A DNA stretch of 38,440 nt, taken from Opitutus sp. GAS368 (GTDB taxonomy: Bacteria > Verrucomicrobiota > Verrucomicrobiia > Opitutales > Opitutaceae). Numbering within the stretch: position 1 is the first letter of the stretch; every line of letters starts with the position of its first letter. The notes beneath the pieces are model-generated. The model searched no databases and was not told the DNA's origin. It worked only from the letters and a program-made list of their open reading frames with translations. This document shows, piece by piece, positions 23,560-31,205 of the stretch. The translations under genes and the position numbers were made by a program. The stretch is from assembly GCA_945903545.1 (NCBI GenBank), contig CAMDOO010000028.1, positions 1 through 38,440 of the forward strand. The letters are read 5' to 3'.

Positions 23560-26271
23560 ATGTCCCTGTCCGCCCAACTGCCAGCACCGCCGCCTGCAGG
23601 CTCAAAACCCCTGCATCGGCCGGAATTGCTCGCACCCGCCGGGGACTGGGATTGCGTCCGGGCCGCCGTCGAGAACGGGGCCGATGCAGTGTATTTCGGC
23701 CTCGAGCGCTTCAACGCCCGGATGCGGGCGAAGAACTTCACCGTCGCCGACCTTCCGGCGCTCATGACGTTCCTGCACCGCCGCGGCGTCCGGGCCTACG
23801 TCACCTTCAACACCCTCATCTTCACCAACGAGCTGGCCGACGCCGAGTCGTACCTGAAGAGCATCATCGCGGCCGGGGTCGACGCCGCGATCGTGCAGGA
23901 TGTCGGCGCCTGCCGGATCATCCGCGCCCTCTCACCGGATTTCCCGATCCATGCCTCGACGCAGATGACCGTAACGAGCGCGGCCGGCGTGGACTTCGCG
24001 CGCGAGCTGGGCGCGAACCTCGTCGTCCTCGCCCGCGAGAATTCCCTGGCGGACATCAATCACATCCAGGCCGCCCAGGCCGGGACCGCCGCTCCCCTGC
24101 CCCTTGAGGTGTTTGTCCACGGGGCCCTTTGCGTCGCCTTTTCCGGCCAATGCCTCACCAGCGAGTCCCTCGGCGGGCGCTCCGCCAACCGCGGCGAATG
24201 CGCCCAAGCGTGCCGCCTGCCCTACGATCTCGTCTCCGACGGCAAGCCGGTCGACCTCGGCGACCGCCGCTACCTGCTGAGCCCGCAGGATCTCTCGGGC
24301 CTCGATGTCCTTCCGGACCTTGTCCGGGCCGGGGTCACCTCGCTCAAGATCGAGGGCCGCCTGAAGTCCCCGGAATACGTCGCCAGCATCACCCGCGTCT
24401 ACCGCCAGGCGCTGGACAAGATCATGATGAAGGCAGGGGCGGCTGTCCCTAGCCGCCCTGACGCGAAGGGCGCTTGGGGACAAGCGCCCCTACCTTCGAA
24501 CCCGGCCCGCCCGCCCGTTCGACGAGCTCAGGGTCCCGAGCCTGTCGAGGGAGACGTCGGCCCCTACCCCGACACCGACCGCGCCAAATACGAGCTGGAG
24601 ATGAGTTTCTCGCGCGGCCTCTTCACGGGCTGGTTTCGCGGCATCGACAACCGCGCGCTGGTGCACGCGCGCTTCGGCACCAAGCGCGGCGTTTTCCTCG
24701 GCACCGTCGAAAAGGTCGAGGCTGAGTCGGCCACGCTCCGGCTGGAGTCAGCGCTGCGTCCCGGCGACGGCGTGGTCTTCGACCGCGGCCGGCCCGAGGA
24801 CGGCGAGGAGGGCGGCCGCGTTTACCAGGTAGCCGAGGATCGGAGCGGACTGAGCAACCTCCGCTTCGGTGACGGCGACATCAACTGGCGCAAGGTGCAG
24901 GCGGGACAATTGCTCTGGAAAACCAGCGACCCCGCGCTCGAACGCGAGGTCCGCTCCACCTTTGCCGAGGGCCGGCCCGGCTTCACCCGGCCGATCCGCC
25001 TCGAGGTCCACGGCGCCGCCGGCACGCCGCTCACGCTGCTCGCCCACGACGAGGGCGGCCGCAGCTCCCGGGCCGAATCCACCCTGCCGCTTTCCCCCGC
25101 CACCTCCCAACCGCTGAACGACGAGACGCTCCGCGCCCAGCTCGGCCGGCTCGGCGGCACACTGTTTCACCTCGAAGCCCTGGAAAACCGGCTCGAGGGC
25201 GCCGTCATGCTGCCTTTCAGCGAACTCAACCGCGTGCGCCGCGCCTGCATGGCCCAGCTTGAGCAGCTCCGCCAGCAACCGCCGCGCTGGACGCTCCGCG
25301 AGCGGCTGGAGCGCCCGGTGTTCCCGCTCCAGCCTGCGCTTCCAGAGCCCGAGCTCATCGCGGTGATCCGCCAGGCCAACCAATTGGAACCCGCCTGGGC
25401 CGCCGGGGCCCGCACGATCTACTGCGAGTTCGAGAACCCGAAGCACTACCGGGAGACTGTAATTCGCTTTCGCGAATTACAGTCCAGTGGACCGTGGACG
25501 GTAGACCGTGGACAGACGGCCGCCCCCGATCACCAAAACGCCGCCCACCGTCCACAGCCCACCGTCCACCGGGCCGCGACCATCTGGGTCGCGCCCCCCC
25601 GGATCTTCCTGCCCGGCGAGGAATGGATTCTCACGCAGGTGCGCTCCTCCGAGGCGGACGGCTACCTCGTGCGCAACCCGGACCACCTGCGCTTTTTCGC
25701 GGGCGACCGCCGCCGCGGCGATTTTTCCTTGAACGTTGCGAACCCCTGGTCCGCCGCGTGGTGGATCCAACACCACGGGCTGGAGCGCGTCACCGCCAGC
25801 TACGACCTCAACACCGTCCAGCTCGATGCGCTCCTCCGGGCCTCCCCGGCGGCGTGGTACGACATCACTCTCCACCAGCGCATGCCGATGTTTCACATGA
25901 ACCACTGCGTGTTCTGCGCCTTCCTCTCCAGCGGGAGGGACTACCGCGACTGCGGCCGGCCGTGTGACGACCATGTCGTGGCGCTGCGCGACCGCGTCGG
26001 CGCCGAACTGCCGCTCAAGGCCGACGCCGGCTGCCGCAACACCGTGTACAACAATCGCGCCCAGACCGGCGCCGAGTTTCTCGGTCCACTGCTCGACGCC
26101 GGCGCCCGGAGCTTCCGCGTTGAGTTCGTCACCGAGTCCCCCGCCGAGGTCACCCGCACCCTCACGAGCTACCGCCGCCTGCTTGCCGGCGAGATCACCG
26201 GCACCGAACTCTGGCGCGAGCTGAAGCTGATCAACCAGCTCGGCGTGACCCGCGGCCAGCTGGGGCGTTGA
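23560..26271 (+). CDS. Large U32-family protein (RlhA/TrhP-like), with two repeat-derived insertions
   Basis: 903 residues from the ATG at 23560. The N-terminal U32 domain starts at PELLAPAGDWDCVRAAVENG. The signature region EVFVHGALCVAFSGQCLTSE and GGRSANRGECAQACRLPY spans 183-222, with Cys191, 198, 214 and 218. A DUF3656-like middle follows at about 340-600, then a second Cys-bearing part (HMNHCVFCAFLSSG, RDCGRPC; 779-802). Long U32 proteins such as RlhA act in hydroxylation of 23S rRNA and TrhP in tRNA U34 hydroxylation, not proteolysis, so an RNA-modification role is most likely. Two segments, about residues 292-331 and 633-671, are translated palindromic repeats. They probably form loops, and the frame stays open through both. 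Confidence 0.9.
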   Translation: MSLSAQLPAPPPAGSKPLHRPELLAPAGDWDCVRAAVENGADAVYFGLERFNARMRAKNFTVADLPALMTFLHRRGVRAYVTFNTLIFTNELADAESYLKSIIAAGVDAAIVQDVGACRIIRALSPDFPIHASTQMTVTSAAGVDFARELGANLVVLARENSLADINHIQAAQAGTAAPLPLEVFVHGALCVAFSGQCLTSESLGGRSANRGECAQACRLPYDLVSDGKPVDLGDRRYLLSPQDLSGLDVLPDLVRAGVTSLKIEGRLKSPEYVASITRVYRQALDKIMMKAGAAVPSRPDAKGAWGQAPLPSNPARPPVRRAQGPEPVEGDVGPYPDTDRAKYELEMSFSRGLFTGWFRGIDNRALVHARFGTKRGVFLGTVEKVEAESATLRLESALRPGDGVVFDRGRPEDGEEGGRVYQVAEDRSGLSNLRFGDGDINWRKVQAGQLLWKTSDPALEREVRSTFAEGRPGFTRPIRLEVHGAAGTPLTLLAHDEGGRSSRAESTLPLSPATSQPLNDETLRAQLGRLGGTLFHLEALENRLEGAVMLPFSELNRVRRACMAQLEQLRQQPPRWTLRERLERPVFPLQPALPEPELIAVIRQANQLEPAWAAGARTIYCEFENPKHYRETVIRFRELQSSGPWTVDRGQTAAPDHQNAAHRPQPTVHRAATIWVAPPRIFLPGEEWILTQVRSSEADGYLVRNPDHLRFFAGDRRRGDFSLNVANPWSAAWWIQHHGLERVTASYDLNTVQLDALLRASPAAWYDITLHQRMPMFHMNHCVFCAFLSSGRDYRDCGRPCDDHVVALRDRVGAELPLKADAGCRNTVYNNRAQTGAEFLGPLLDAGARSFRVEFVTESPAEVTRTLTSYRRLLAGEITGTELWRELKLINQLGVTRGQLGR
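24437..24552. repeat. Palindromic repeat cluster inside the U32 gene, insert 1
   Basis: Three hairpins in a row. gggcggct / agccgccc is at 24437-24444 and 24451-24458. gggcgcttg / caagcgccc is at 24468-24476 and 24481-24489, followed by the cctacc motif seen in other elements. Third is a pair of half-sites, gttcgacgagctcagg (24518-24533) and gagcctgtcgaggga (24538-24552), of a type found as dispersed repeats in many bacteria. Together they add about 40 codons in frame (including RRAQGPEPVEG). Confidence 0.75.
25456..25573. repeat. Palindromic repeat cluster inside the U32 gene, insert 2
   Basis: A perfect hairpin of 12-bp arms with a 4-nt loop (actgtaattcgc at 25456-25467, gcgaattacagt at 25472-25483) is followed by a second pair of imperfect inverted arms rich in gtggac and gtccac (about 25485-25512 and 25550-25573). 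The block is about 118 bp and adds about 39 codons in frame. Confidence 0.75.
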
Positions 26272-26290
26272 GGCAAGGCGCCGCGGGGAA

Positions 26291-26326
26291 TCTCAAATTT
26301 CAGATCTGAGATTTAAAATTCCCGCT
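26291..26326. repeat. AT-rich palindrome after the U32 gene
   Basis: A 36-bp AT-rich stretch centred on cagatctg, with flanks of the type aatctcaa and tgagattt. It stands out from the GC-rich surroundings and lies between the U32 stop and the RDD gene. It may be a hairpin; a role in termination is possible but not shown. Confidence 0.45.
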
Positions 26327-26387
26327 GGTGACCGGCCGGGCCCCTCCGCCGTTGACGCTCGGGCGGGCCGGGCTTCAGGCTCGATCC

Positions 26388-27080
26388 ATGTTCACGATCA
26401 TCGGCGGCGACGGGCAGGAATACGGACCGGCCTCGGTGGAACAGCTCCGCACCTGGCTGACCTCGGGCCGGGCCAACCTCGAGACCCGCGCCCGGAAGGC
26501 GGGCGAAACGGAGTGGAAGCGCCTGGGTGACTTCGAGGAATTCGCCCCTCCCCCCGGGGCCCCGCCGCTGATGGCCGCCAGCGCCGGCATCGACCCGCAA
26601 CTGGGCGGCCTCGGCGCTCGCTTTGGGGCCGCCTTCGTCGACGGCTTCCTGCGGTTCGCATGCCAGGTGCCCACCAGTCTCGCGATCTACAAGTATGTCG
26701 CCGAACATGTGGACCTCGCCGGCCGGCCCGATGCCATGACCATCATGACCACCGCCAGGGAGGCCATGGCCACGGCCCCCTCCCCTTATCCCTATCTCGC
26801 CGCGCTCGCCGTGCTGCAGGGTTTCCTGATCGCGAGCCGCAGCCAGTCGGTCGGAAAGATCCTCTTCAACCTGCGCATCGTCAGCGCCACCGATGGGTCC
26901 AAGCCCGGCTTTCTCCGCGCCTTCCTCATCCGCAGCGGCATTCCGACCGCCTTTGAATACATTCCGATCCTCAACCTCCTCTACCTGCCGTTCTGGGTGG
27001 TGGACACCTGCTTCATCTTCCGCTCCGACCGGCGCTGCGTGCACGACCTGATGGCCGGCACCAAGGTGGTAAAATCGTAA
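26388..27080 (+). CDS. RDD-family membrane protein with an N-terminal GYF_2-like domain
   Basis: 230 residues from the ATG at 26388. Residues 1-50 (MFTIIGGDGQEYGPASVEQL, then TWLTSGRANLETRARKAGE) match the GYF_2 type, which is often found at the start of bacterial membrane proteins. The rest, about 75-225, is an RDD domain with three hydrophobic segments. It starts with GGLGARFGAAFVDGFLRF (the first Arg-Asp position) and ends with CFIFRSDRRCVHDLMAGTKV. RDD proteins are poorly characterised membrane proteins. The ATG is preferred over an upstream in-frame alternative because it begins exactly at the GYF motif. Confidence 0.88.
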   Translation: MFTIIGGDGQEYGPASVEQLRTWLTSGRANLETRARKAGETEWKRLGDFEEFAPPPGAPPLMAASAGIDPQLGGLGARFGAAFVDGFLRFACQVPTSLAIYKYVAEHVDLAGRPDAMTIMTTAREAMATAPSPYPYLAALAVLQGFLIASRSQSVGKILFNLRIVSATDGSKPGFLRAFLIRSGIPTAFEYIPILNLLYLPFWVVDTCFIFRSDRRCVHDLMAGTKVVKS

Positions 27081-27127
27081 GGCCTGCCCGAGATCGGCGC
27101 GCCGCGCCACGATCCACCCCGAACCGG

Positions 27128-27251
27128 TTTTGACACAGAGGCGCAGAGGACGGATGGATTGGTTCCGAACCCTCATCCGGTTTGATCCTTGGAATCCGAG
27201 GTTAATCCCAACGAAGCTTGGGCTCGGTGAGCTCTGTGCCCTGTGGCAAAA
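27128..27251. repeat. Inverted-arm repeat (cacagag type) between convergent genes
   Basis: The left arm tttgacacagaggcgcagag (27128-27147) and right arm ctctgtgccctgtggcaaaa (27232-27251) are imperfect inverted copies about 84 bp apart. It lies between the convergent RDD gene and the response regulator. A 14-bp part of the left end (cgcagaggacggat) also occurs near 22095-22110, before the Fe-S gene. The 27081-27288 gap contains nothing else recognisable. Confidence 0.55.
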
Positions 27252-27288
27252 CATCCGGGATCCCTCCGGCGGGACGAAACCCCGGACC

Positions 27289-27732
27289 TTATCTTGAAGC
27301 GTCCAAATCCTTGGGGGTAAGGGTGCTTTCCGAGAAAATCTCCCGGATCACCCGGCGGAGGTCCGAGGGCAGCACGGGTTTGTACAGGACCCGGTCCACC
27401 GCGAATTTGCGGTAGGCATCTTGCACGTCTCGGCTCAAGGCGGAGCAAAAGACCAGGATCCGGCAGGGCATCTCCCGTTCGCGAACTTTTTGAACGAGCT
27501 CGATGCCATCCATCCCCGGCATGTGGTGATCGGTGATCAGGAGATCGATCGCCCGCGGGGCGGCGATCAGGCGGTCCAGCGCCTCCTGGCCGCCGGACAC
27601 GCATTCAATCCGGTGCCCTTCACGGCTGAGGGCGATCCTGGCGACGTCGCGCAATTCCTTCATGTCGTCCGCATAGATAATCCGGAGACTGGCTGACGCT
27701 CCTGGGGCTACGGGTGGCTCGGCGGCGCTCAT
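27289..27732 (-). CDS. Single-domain response regulator (CheY-like)
   Basis: 147 residues from the ATG at 27732; the frame is open 14 codons further to a TTG. A receiver domain only: acidic pair Asp22/Asp23, phospho-acceptor Asp68 in ITDHHMPGMDG, Ser97 in VFCSALSRD and Lys118 in YKPV. There is no output domain, so it would act through protein contacts or in a phosphorelay. No kinase is adjacent, making it an orphan by position. Confidence 0.9.
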   Translation of the reverse strand: MSAAEPPVAPGASASLRIIYADDMKELRDVARIALSREGHRIECVSGGQEALDRLIAAPRAIDLLITDHHMPGMDGIELVQKVREREMPCRILVFCSALSRDVQDAYRKFAVDRVLYKPVLPSDLRRVIREIFSESTLTPKDLDASR

Positions 27733-27824
27733 GGACGTGTCTGCATCATTCACCCCACCAGACCTGACTAGCAACCGTCGGTTCTGTCAAAAACCCGGTA
27801 AAGAGACGCGGCCATCGCCGCGGC

Positions 27825-28796
27825 TCAGACCACCCGGTCGGTCATGGGCCCACCGCGGCTGAAGGCCTCGAGATTGGCCAGGAAGTGCCGCACAATTGCA
27901 TCGTCCTGGTCCCGGCGGCCGCCGGCCGTGTGCGGGGTGATGTGGCAGTTGGGGGCGGTCCAGAGGAGATGGTCCGGCGGCAGGGGCTCGGGATCCATCA
28001 CATCGAGGTAGGCCGAGCCCAGCCGGCCGGACTGCAGGGCCTCCACGAGGGCGCGCTGGTCCACGGTGGTGCCGCGGCCCACGTTGTAGAACCGGGCGCC
28101 GGGCTTGAACCAGCCGAGGCGGCGGGCGTTGACGTAGTTCCTGGTCGATTCGTTGTCGGACAGGATGTTAACCACATGGTCCGCCAGCGGCAACACGCGC
28201 GTCAGGTCGGCCTCGGGAATCACCCGTACGCCTGGTTCGCTGCGGGTTTGCCGGCGCACCGCATAGACCGTCATGCGGAACGGGGCCAGCAACTCCGTCA
28301 GGCGGCGGCCAATCGCGCCATAGCCAAGCATCAGCACGGTCTGGCCGGTCAGCAGGCACGAGTCGTAGCGGCGCTGGGCATAATGCCACGAGTGGTCCGT
28401 GAGCTGGTCGCGGTGCGAGGCCAGCAGCTGCCGGCCCAGGGCCAGCATCATGCCGAGCACATGCTGCGCACAGGGTTCGGCAAACACGTCCGAGGCATTG
28501 GTGAAGGCCGCGCCGCGTGCCCGGAAGTCCTCGCGGAATTCCGGCGTGTCGTAGCGCGTGTAGCCGGCGGTGGTGACCTCGACCCACTTGAGCCGGCGGT
28601 GCAGCAGGCACTGGGCGGCATCCGGCTGCCCGAACGCCACATCGGCCTCCGCCAGCGCCGGGTCGGGTTTCCCCGCCACGAGCACCGAGGCCGCGCGGTC
28701 CGCCGCGTAGACCAGGCGGTGGCCCTTCGTGCCCTCGGCCAGCAGGGCCTCCGCCCCGTCGCTGAACTTCCCGTTGCACCAGATCGTAAGACTCAT
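27825..28796 (-). CDS. D-isomer-specific 2-hydroxyacid dehydrogenase
   Basis: A 323-residue NAD(P)-dependent oxidoreductase. The nucleotide-binding loop GYGAIG is at 158-163. The catalytic residues are Arg241 (NVGRGTTVDQ), Glu270 (MDPEPLP) and His289 (ITPHTAGG), the classical Arg-Glu-His set. The chosen ATG at 28796 gives the usual N-terminus for this family; the frame is open further upstream but overlaps the preceding gene. Substrate not predictable (glyoxylate, hydroxypyruvate or another 2-keto acid). It follows apt by 7 nt on the same strand and is probably cotranscribed. Confidence 0.92.
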   Translation of the reverse strand: MSLTIWCNGKFSDGAEALLAEGTKGHRLVYAADRAASVLVAGKPDPALAEADVAFGQPDAAQCLLHRRLKWVEVTTAGYTRYDTPEFREDFRARGAAFTNASDVFAEPCAQHVLGMMLALGRQLLASHRDQLTDHSWHYAQRRYDSCLLTGQTVLMLGYGAIGRRLTELLAPFRMTVYAVRRQTRSEPGVRVIPEADLTRVLPLADHVVNILSDNESTRNYVNARRLGWFKPGARFYNVGRGTTVDQRALVEALQSGRLGSAYLDVMDPEPLPPDHLLWTAPNCHITPHTAGGRRDQDDAIVRHFLANLEAFSRGGPMTDRVV

Positions 28797-28803
28797 GGTC
28801 GGC

Positions 28804-29355
28804 CTATTCGGATTCGGAAAAGGTGCACAGTGCATGCACCGGCACGCCCGCACCCTGCAGGCGCTCGGAGCCACCCAGCTCGGGCAGGTCGATGATGGCC
28901 GCGGTGCCGACCACGACCCCGCCGAGGGTGCGGATCAGCTTGGTCGCCGCGAGCAGCGTGCCGCCCGTCGCAATCAGGTCGTCGACGATCAGCACCCGGT
29001 CGCCCGGCTTGCAGGCATCGGCGTGGATCTCGACGGTGGCGTTGCCGTACTCGAGCGCGTAATCCTCGGAAATGGTCTGGTGCGGGAGCTTCCCCTTCTT
29101 GCGCACGAGCAGGAACGGCTTGTGCATCTGGTAGGCCAGCGCCCCGCCGATGATGAAGCCGCGCGCGTCGACCGCGGCGATCAGGTCGGCCCGGAGCCGC
29201 GTGGCGTCCTGCGCAAAGGCCTCGATCATCACCCGGAATGCCTCCGGGTCCTGGAACAGGGTCGTGACGTCGCGAAAGTTGATGCCCGACTTCGGCCAGT
29301 CGCGCACCGTCCGGATGCGCGCCTTGAGCAGCTCGGCATTGGTGGTGGATTGCAT
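28804..29355 (-). CDS. apt: Adenine phosphoribosyltransferase
   Basis: 183 residues, the usual length for Apt, from the ATG at 29355. Purine salvage enzyme converting adenine and PRPP to AMP in the cytoplasm. The motif RDWPKSGINFRDVTTLFQDP near the N-terminus, DARGFIIGG at 63-71, RKKGKLPHQT at 86-95, and the PRPP-binding loop VLIVDDLIATGGT (121-133) are all typical. Precedes the 2-hydroxyacid dehydrogenase gene with a 7-nt gap. Confidence 0.95.
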   Translation of the reverse strand: MQSTTNAELLKARIRTVRDWPKSGINFRDVTTLFQDPEAFRVMIEAFAQDATRLRADLIAAVDARGFIIGGALAYQMHKPFLLVRKKGKLPHQTISEDYALEYGNATVEIHADACKPGDRVLIVDDLIATGGTLLAATKLIRTLGGVVVGTAAIIDLPELGGSERLQGAGVPVHALCTFSESE

Positions 29356-29398
29356 GATGAAAGGGGGAACCCGGCGGGGCCGGATCCCGTGACCACGG

Positions 29399-29824
29399 TC
29401 ACGGCGCAGTCGGGAGCAGCATGATTTCCTGGCTGCCCGTGGCCCGGGCCAGGGTGACGACATGCCCCGTGAGATTGGCGTAGCGCAGCTTGCCGTTCAC
29501 CAGGATCTTCGCCTCCACATTCACGCCCCGGCGCAGCAGATTGTCGTCGGCGCGATATTCCGCGCGGAATTCGAACGGCGGTTCGCCGGCAATGGCGATC
29601 CGCTGCTGGCCGAGCTGAACCGGGCCGCTGGTGATATTGGAGTTGTCGACCACCCGCACCGAGAGGATGGCACCGGCGGGCACGGGCCCGGCCGGCACAT
29701 AGGTCACCTTGCCGGTGAGCACCCGGTCGGCGTCGCCGATCGGCGTCACGTCCATGTAGCTACAGCCGGCCGCAAAAAGGAGGCCAAGGAACAGGATCAC
29801 GCAGGATATCGTGGGGGTTTTCAT
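29399..29824 (-). CDS. YbaY/YscW-family lipoprotein
   Basis: 141 residues with a lipoprotein signal: hydrophobic h-region (VILFLGLLF) and lipobox AAGC with Cys21 as the predicted lipidated residue. The mature part matches the YbaY/YscW-type lipoprotein fold, with a VLTGKVTYVP start, ALARATGSQEIML-like end (VTLARATGSQEIML in this protein), and VRVVDNSN in between. The family includes secretin pilots and proteins of unknown role; no secretion genes are near. Its ATG overlaps the stop of the upstream gene by 4 nt (ATGA), so it is translationally coupled. Confidence 0.85.
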   Translation of the reverse strand: MKTPTISCVILFLGLLFAAGCSYMDVTPIGDADRVLTGKVTYVPAGPVPAGAILSVRVVDNSNITSGPVQLGQQRIAIAGEPPFEFRAEYRADDNLLRRGVNVEAKILVNGKLRYANLTGHVVTLARATGSQEIMLLPTAP

Positions 29825-31017
29825 GGGCGGGAGGCACGGCGCCGGACGGCGGCACCAAGGTTGATTTCAGTCAGCAAGTCAGTGTGCTCGCGCGCATTTC
29901 CGCCGTCAACGCGGACAAGGCCCGCCCCGAACGGGGGGCGGTCCCCGGGCAGATCGCACCAATCCCGCCATGCATATCCGACGGCGGCCGGGTGCGCGAC
30001 CACGGCCTCCAGCGCAGCCCGGCCCCGCGCCAGCATGTGTTCCAGCGGCGTCCGGCCGGGCGCAGCCTCGAGCCCGCCACCCGCCCACGAATAACCCGTG
30101 AGCAGGACCGGCACCGTCCCATCCCGGCTCCAGGCGTCCAGTTGCGGCCCCGAGATGACCGCCCCCGGCTGGACCGCGAGCAGGTCAACCAGCGGCGCGG
30201 CGCCCTCGCCCACCGCGGCCGGTCCGCCGGGTGGCTGGGCGCCGATGATGAGATGCGCCGGATCCTGCGCCCGGATCGCCGCGCTGACCGCGGAGAAGTA
30301 CTGGCGCGCAAACTCCTTGGTGAAGCGTTCGTCGTCGTGCCGGTAGCCCGCGCTGCCCAAGGCGTGGTCGTCCCGGGTCAGGAGCCGCAGCGACTCCTTG
30401 TTAGGCAACGCGGCCTCCCAGGCCGCCGCCAGGGCGGCCAGATCCCCGCCGTGCGCCGCGAGCACGAATTCCCAGGCCGCGTGGTACGCGGCGAAGGACG
30501 GTTCGAGACTGAGGCAGATCTGGAGCAGGGTTGGACGCGACAACCCGGCGGGTGCAGCAGCCCATTGCAGATCCGCGTCGGGCAGCCAGCCGATCAGCCG
30601 CGGGTCAGACAAGCCGACGTGGCAGGCCTGGGCGGCGCGGTCGTGGCAGGCCCGGGTCCATCCGGGGTCAAAGACATCCGGCACCTGGACGCCCTGCAGG
30701 CGGATCATGGCTTCAACCGCCGGCCGAAAACTGAGCGACGCCACCCACGCTCCGGTCCAGCCGGCGGGCGGTGCACCACCGGCAATGACCCAAGTGTTGA
30801 GGCCCCAGGCCGCCGCCCGCTCGGGTGTGACCGTCCGAAGCTCCGCCGCCTCGAGCTGCACCCCGCAGGCGAAGAAGGGCCGGTCATCCGGGCCGATCAA
30901 CCACCACTGTCCCGACCGGGTGCGTCCGACGCGGACAAACCCGCGTGTTCCCCGGAGGGTGTCCGTTTGGAAATCGGAGAGCTGGAGAGGTGGCGGCTCG
31001 TCGCCGGCTGGCGCCAT
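29821..31017 (-). CDS. Beta-agarase-like glycoside hydrolase homologue, probably catalytically altered
   Basis: 398 residues from the ATG at 31017. No signal peptide is evident, which is unusual for a polysaccharide hydrolase. The GWWL-type start (GQWWLIGPDDRPFFACGVQL), DPRLIGWLPDADLQW (acid/base region), RFTKEFARQYFSAVSAAIRA with DPAHLIIGAQ, PVLLTGYSWAG (nucleophile region) and VVAHPAAVGYAWRDWCD follow the order of the agarase-like clan GH-A family. Typical members have DNE where this protein has DAD, and Glu where it has Gly (TGYS), so both catalytic Glu appear replaced. It may bind but not cut sugars, or have been recruited to another role. Coupled by ATGA to the lipoprotein gene downstream. 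Confidence 0.7.
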   Translation of the reverse strand: MAPAGDEPPPLQLSDFQTDTLRGTRGFVRVGRTRSGQWWLIGPDDRPFFACGVQLEAAELRTVTPERAAAWGLNTWVIAGGAPPAGWTGAWVASLSFRPAVEAMIRLQGVQVPDVFDPGWTRACHDRAAQACHVGLSDPRLIGWLPDADLQWAAAPAGLSRPTLLQICLSLEPSFAAYHAAWEFVLAAHGGDLAALAAAWEAALPNKESLRLLTRDDHALGSAGYRHDDERFTKEFARQYFSAVSAAIRAQDPAHLIIGAQPPGGPAAVGEGAAPLVDLLAVQPGAVISGPQLDAWSRDGTVPVLLTGYSWAGGGLEAAPGRTPLEHMLARGRAALEAVVAHPAAVGYAWRDWCDLPGDRPPFGAGLVRVDGGNAREHTDLLTEINLGAAVRRRASRP

Positions 31018-31061
31018 GGCCGCGCAGCTTGGGGGGTAGGACCCAAAAGGGAAGCGTTTCA

Positions 31062-31166
31062 AACACGGTAACACGGCGGGCGCCGAGGCAAAGAGAGGGC
31101 ACGGACAATACCCCCGGCCCTCTCGACCTCGGCGTCCTCCCTCCCTCTCCGCGCTCCTCCGTGTTC
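31062..31166. repeat. Inverted-arm repeat between divergent genes (31018-31205)
   Basis: The left arm (31062-31099) and right arm (31118-31166) are imperfect inverted copies sharing aacacgg, cgccgagg and gagaggg blocks. It lies in the gap between the glycosidase-like gene and the LptF/LptG-type gene, where promoters for both must lie. The overall build resembles the 27128-27251 element. Confidence 0.5.
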
Positions 31167-31205
31167 CTGTTCCCACGAACCGCCTTGGCATCTGGCGGTC
31201 TGTCC

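Noticed and set aside
29399-29824. The YbaY/YscW-like lipoprotein taken as evidence for a type III secretion system
   Set aside because: No secretin, ATPase or needle genes are in the window; the family also occurs widely without such systems.
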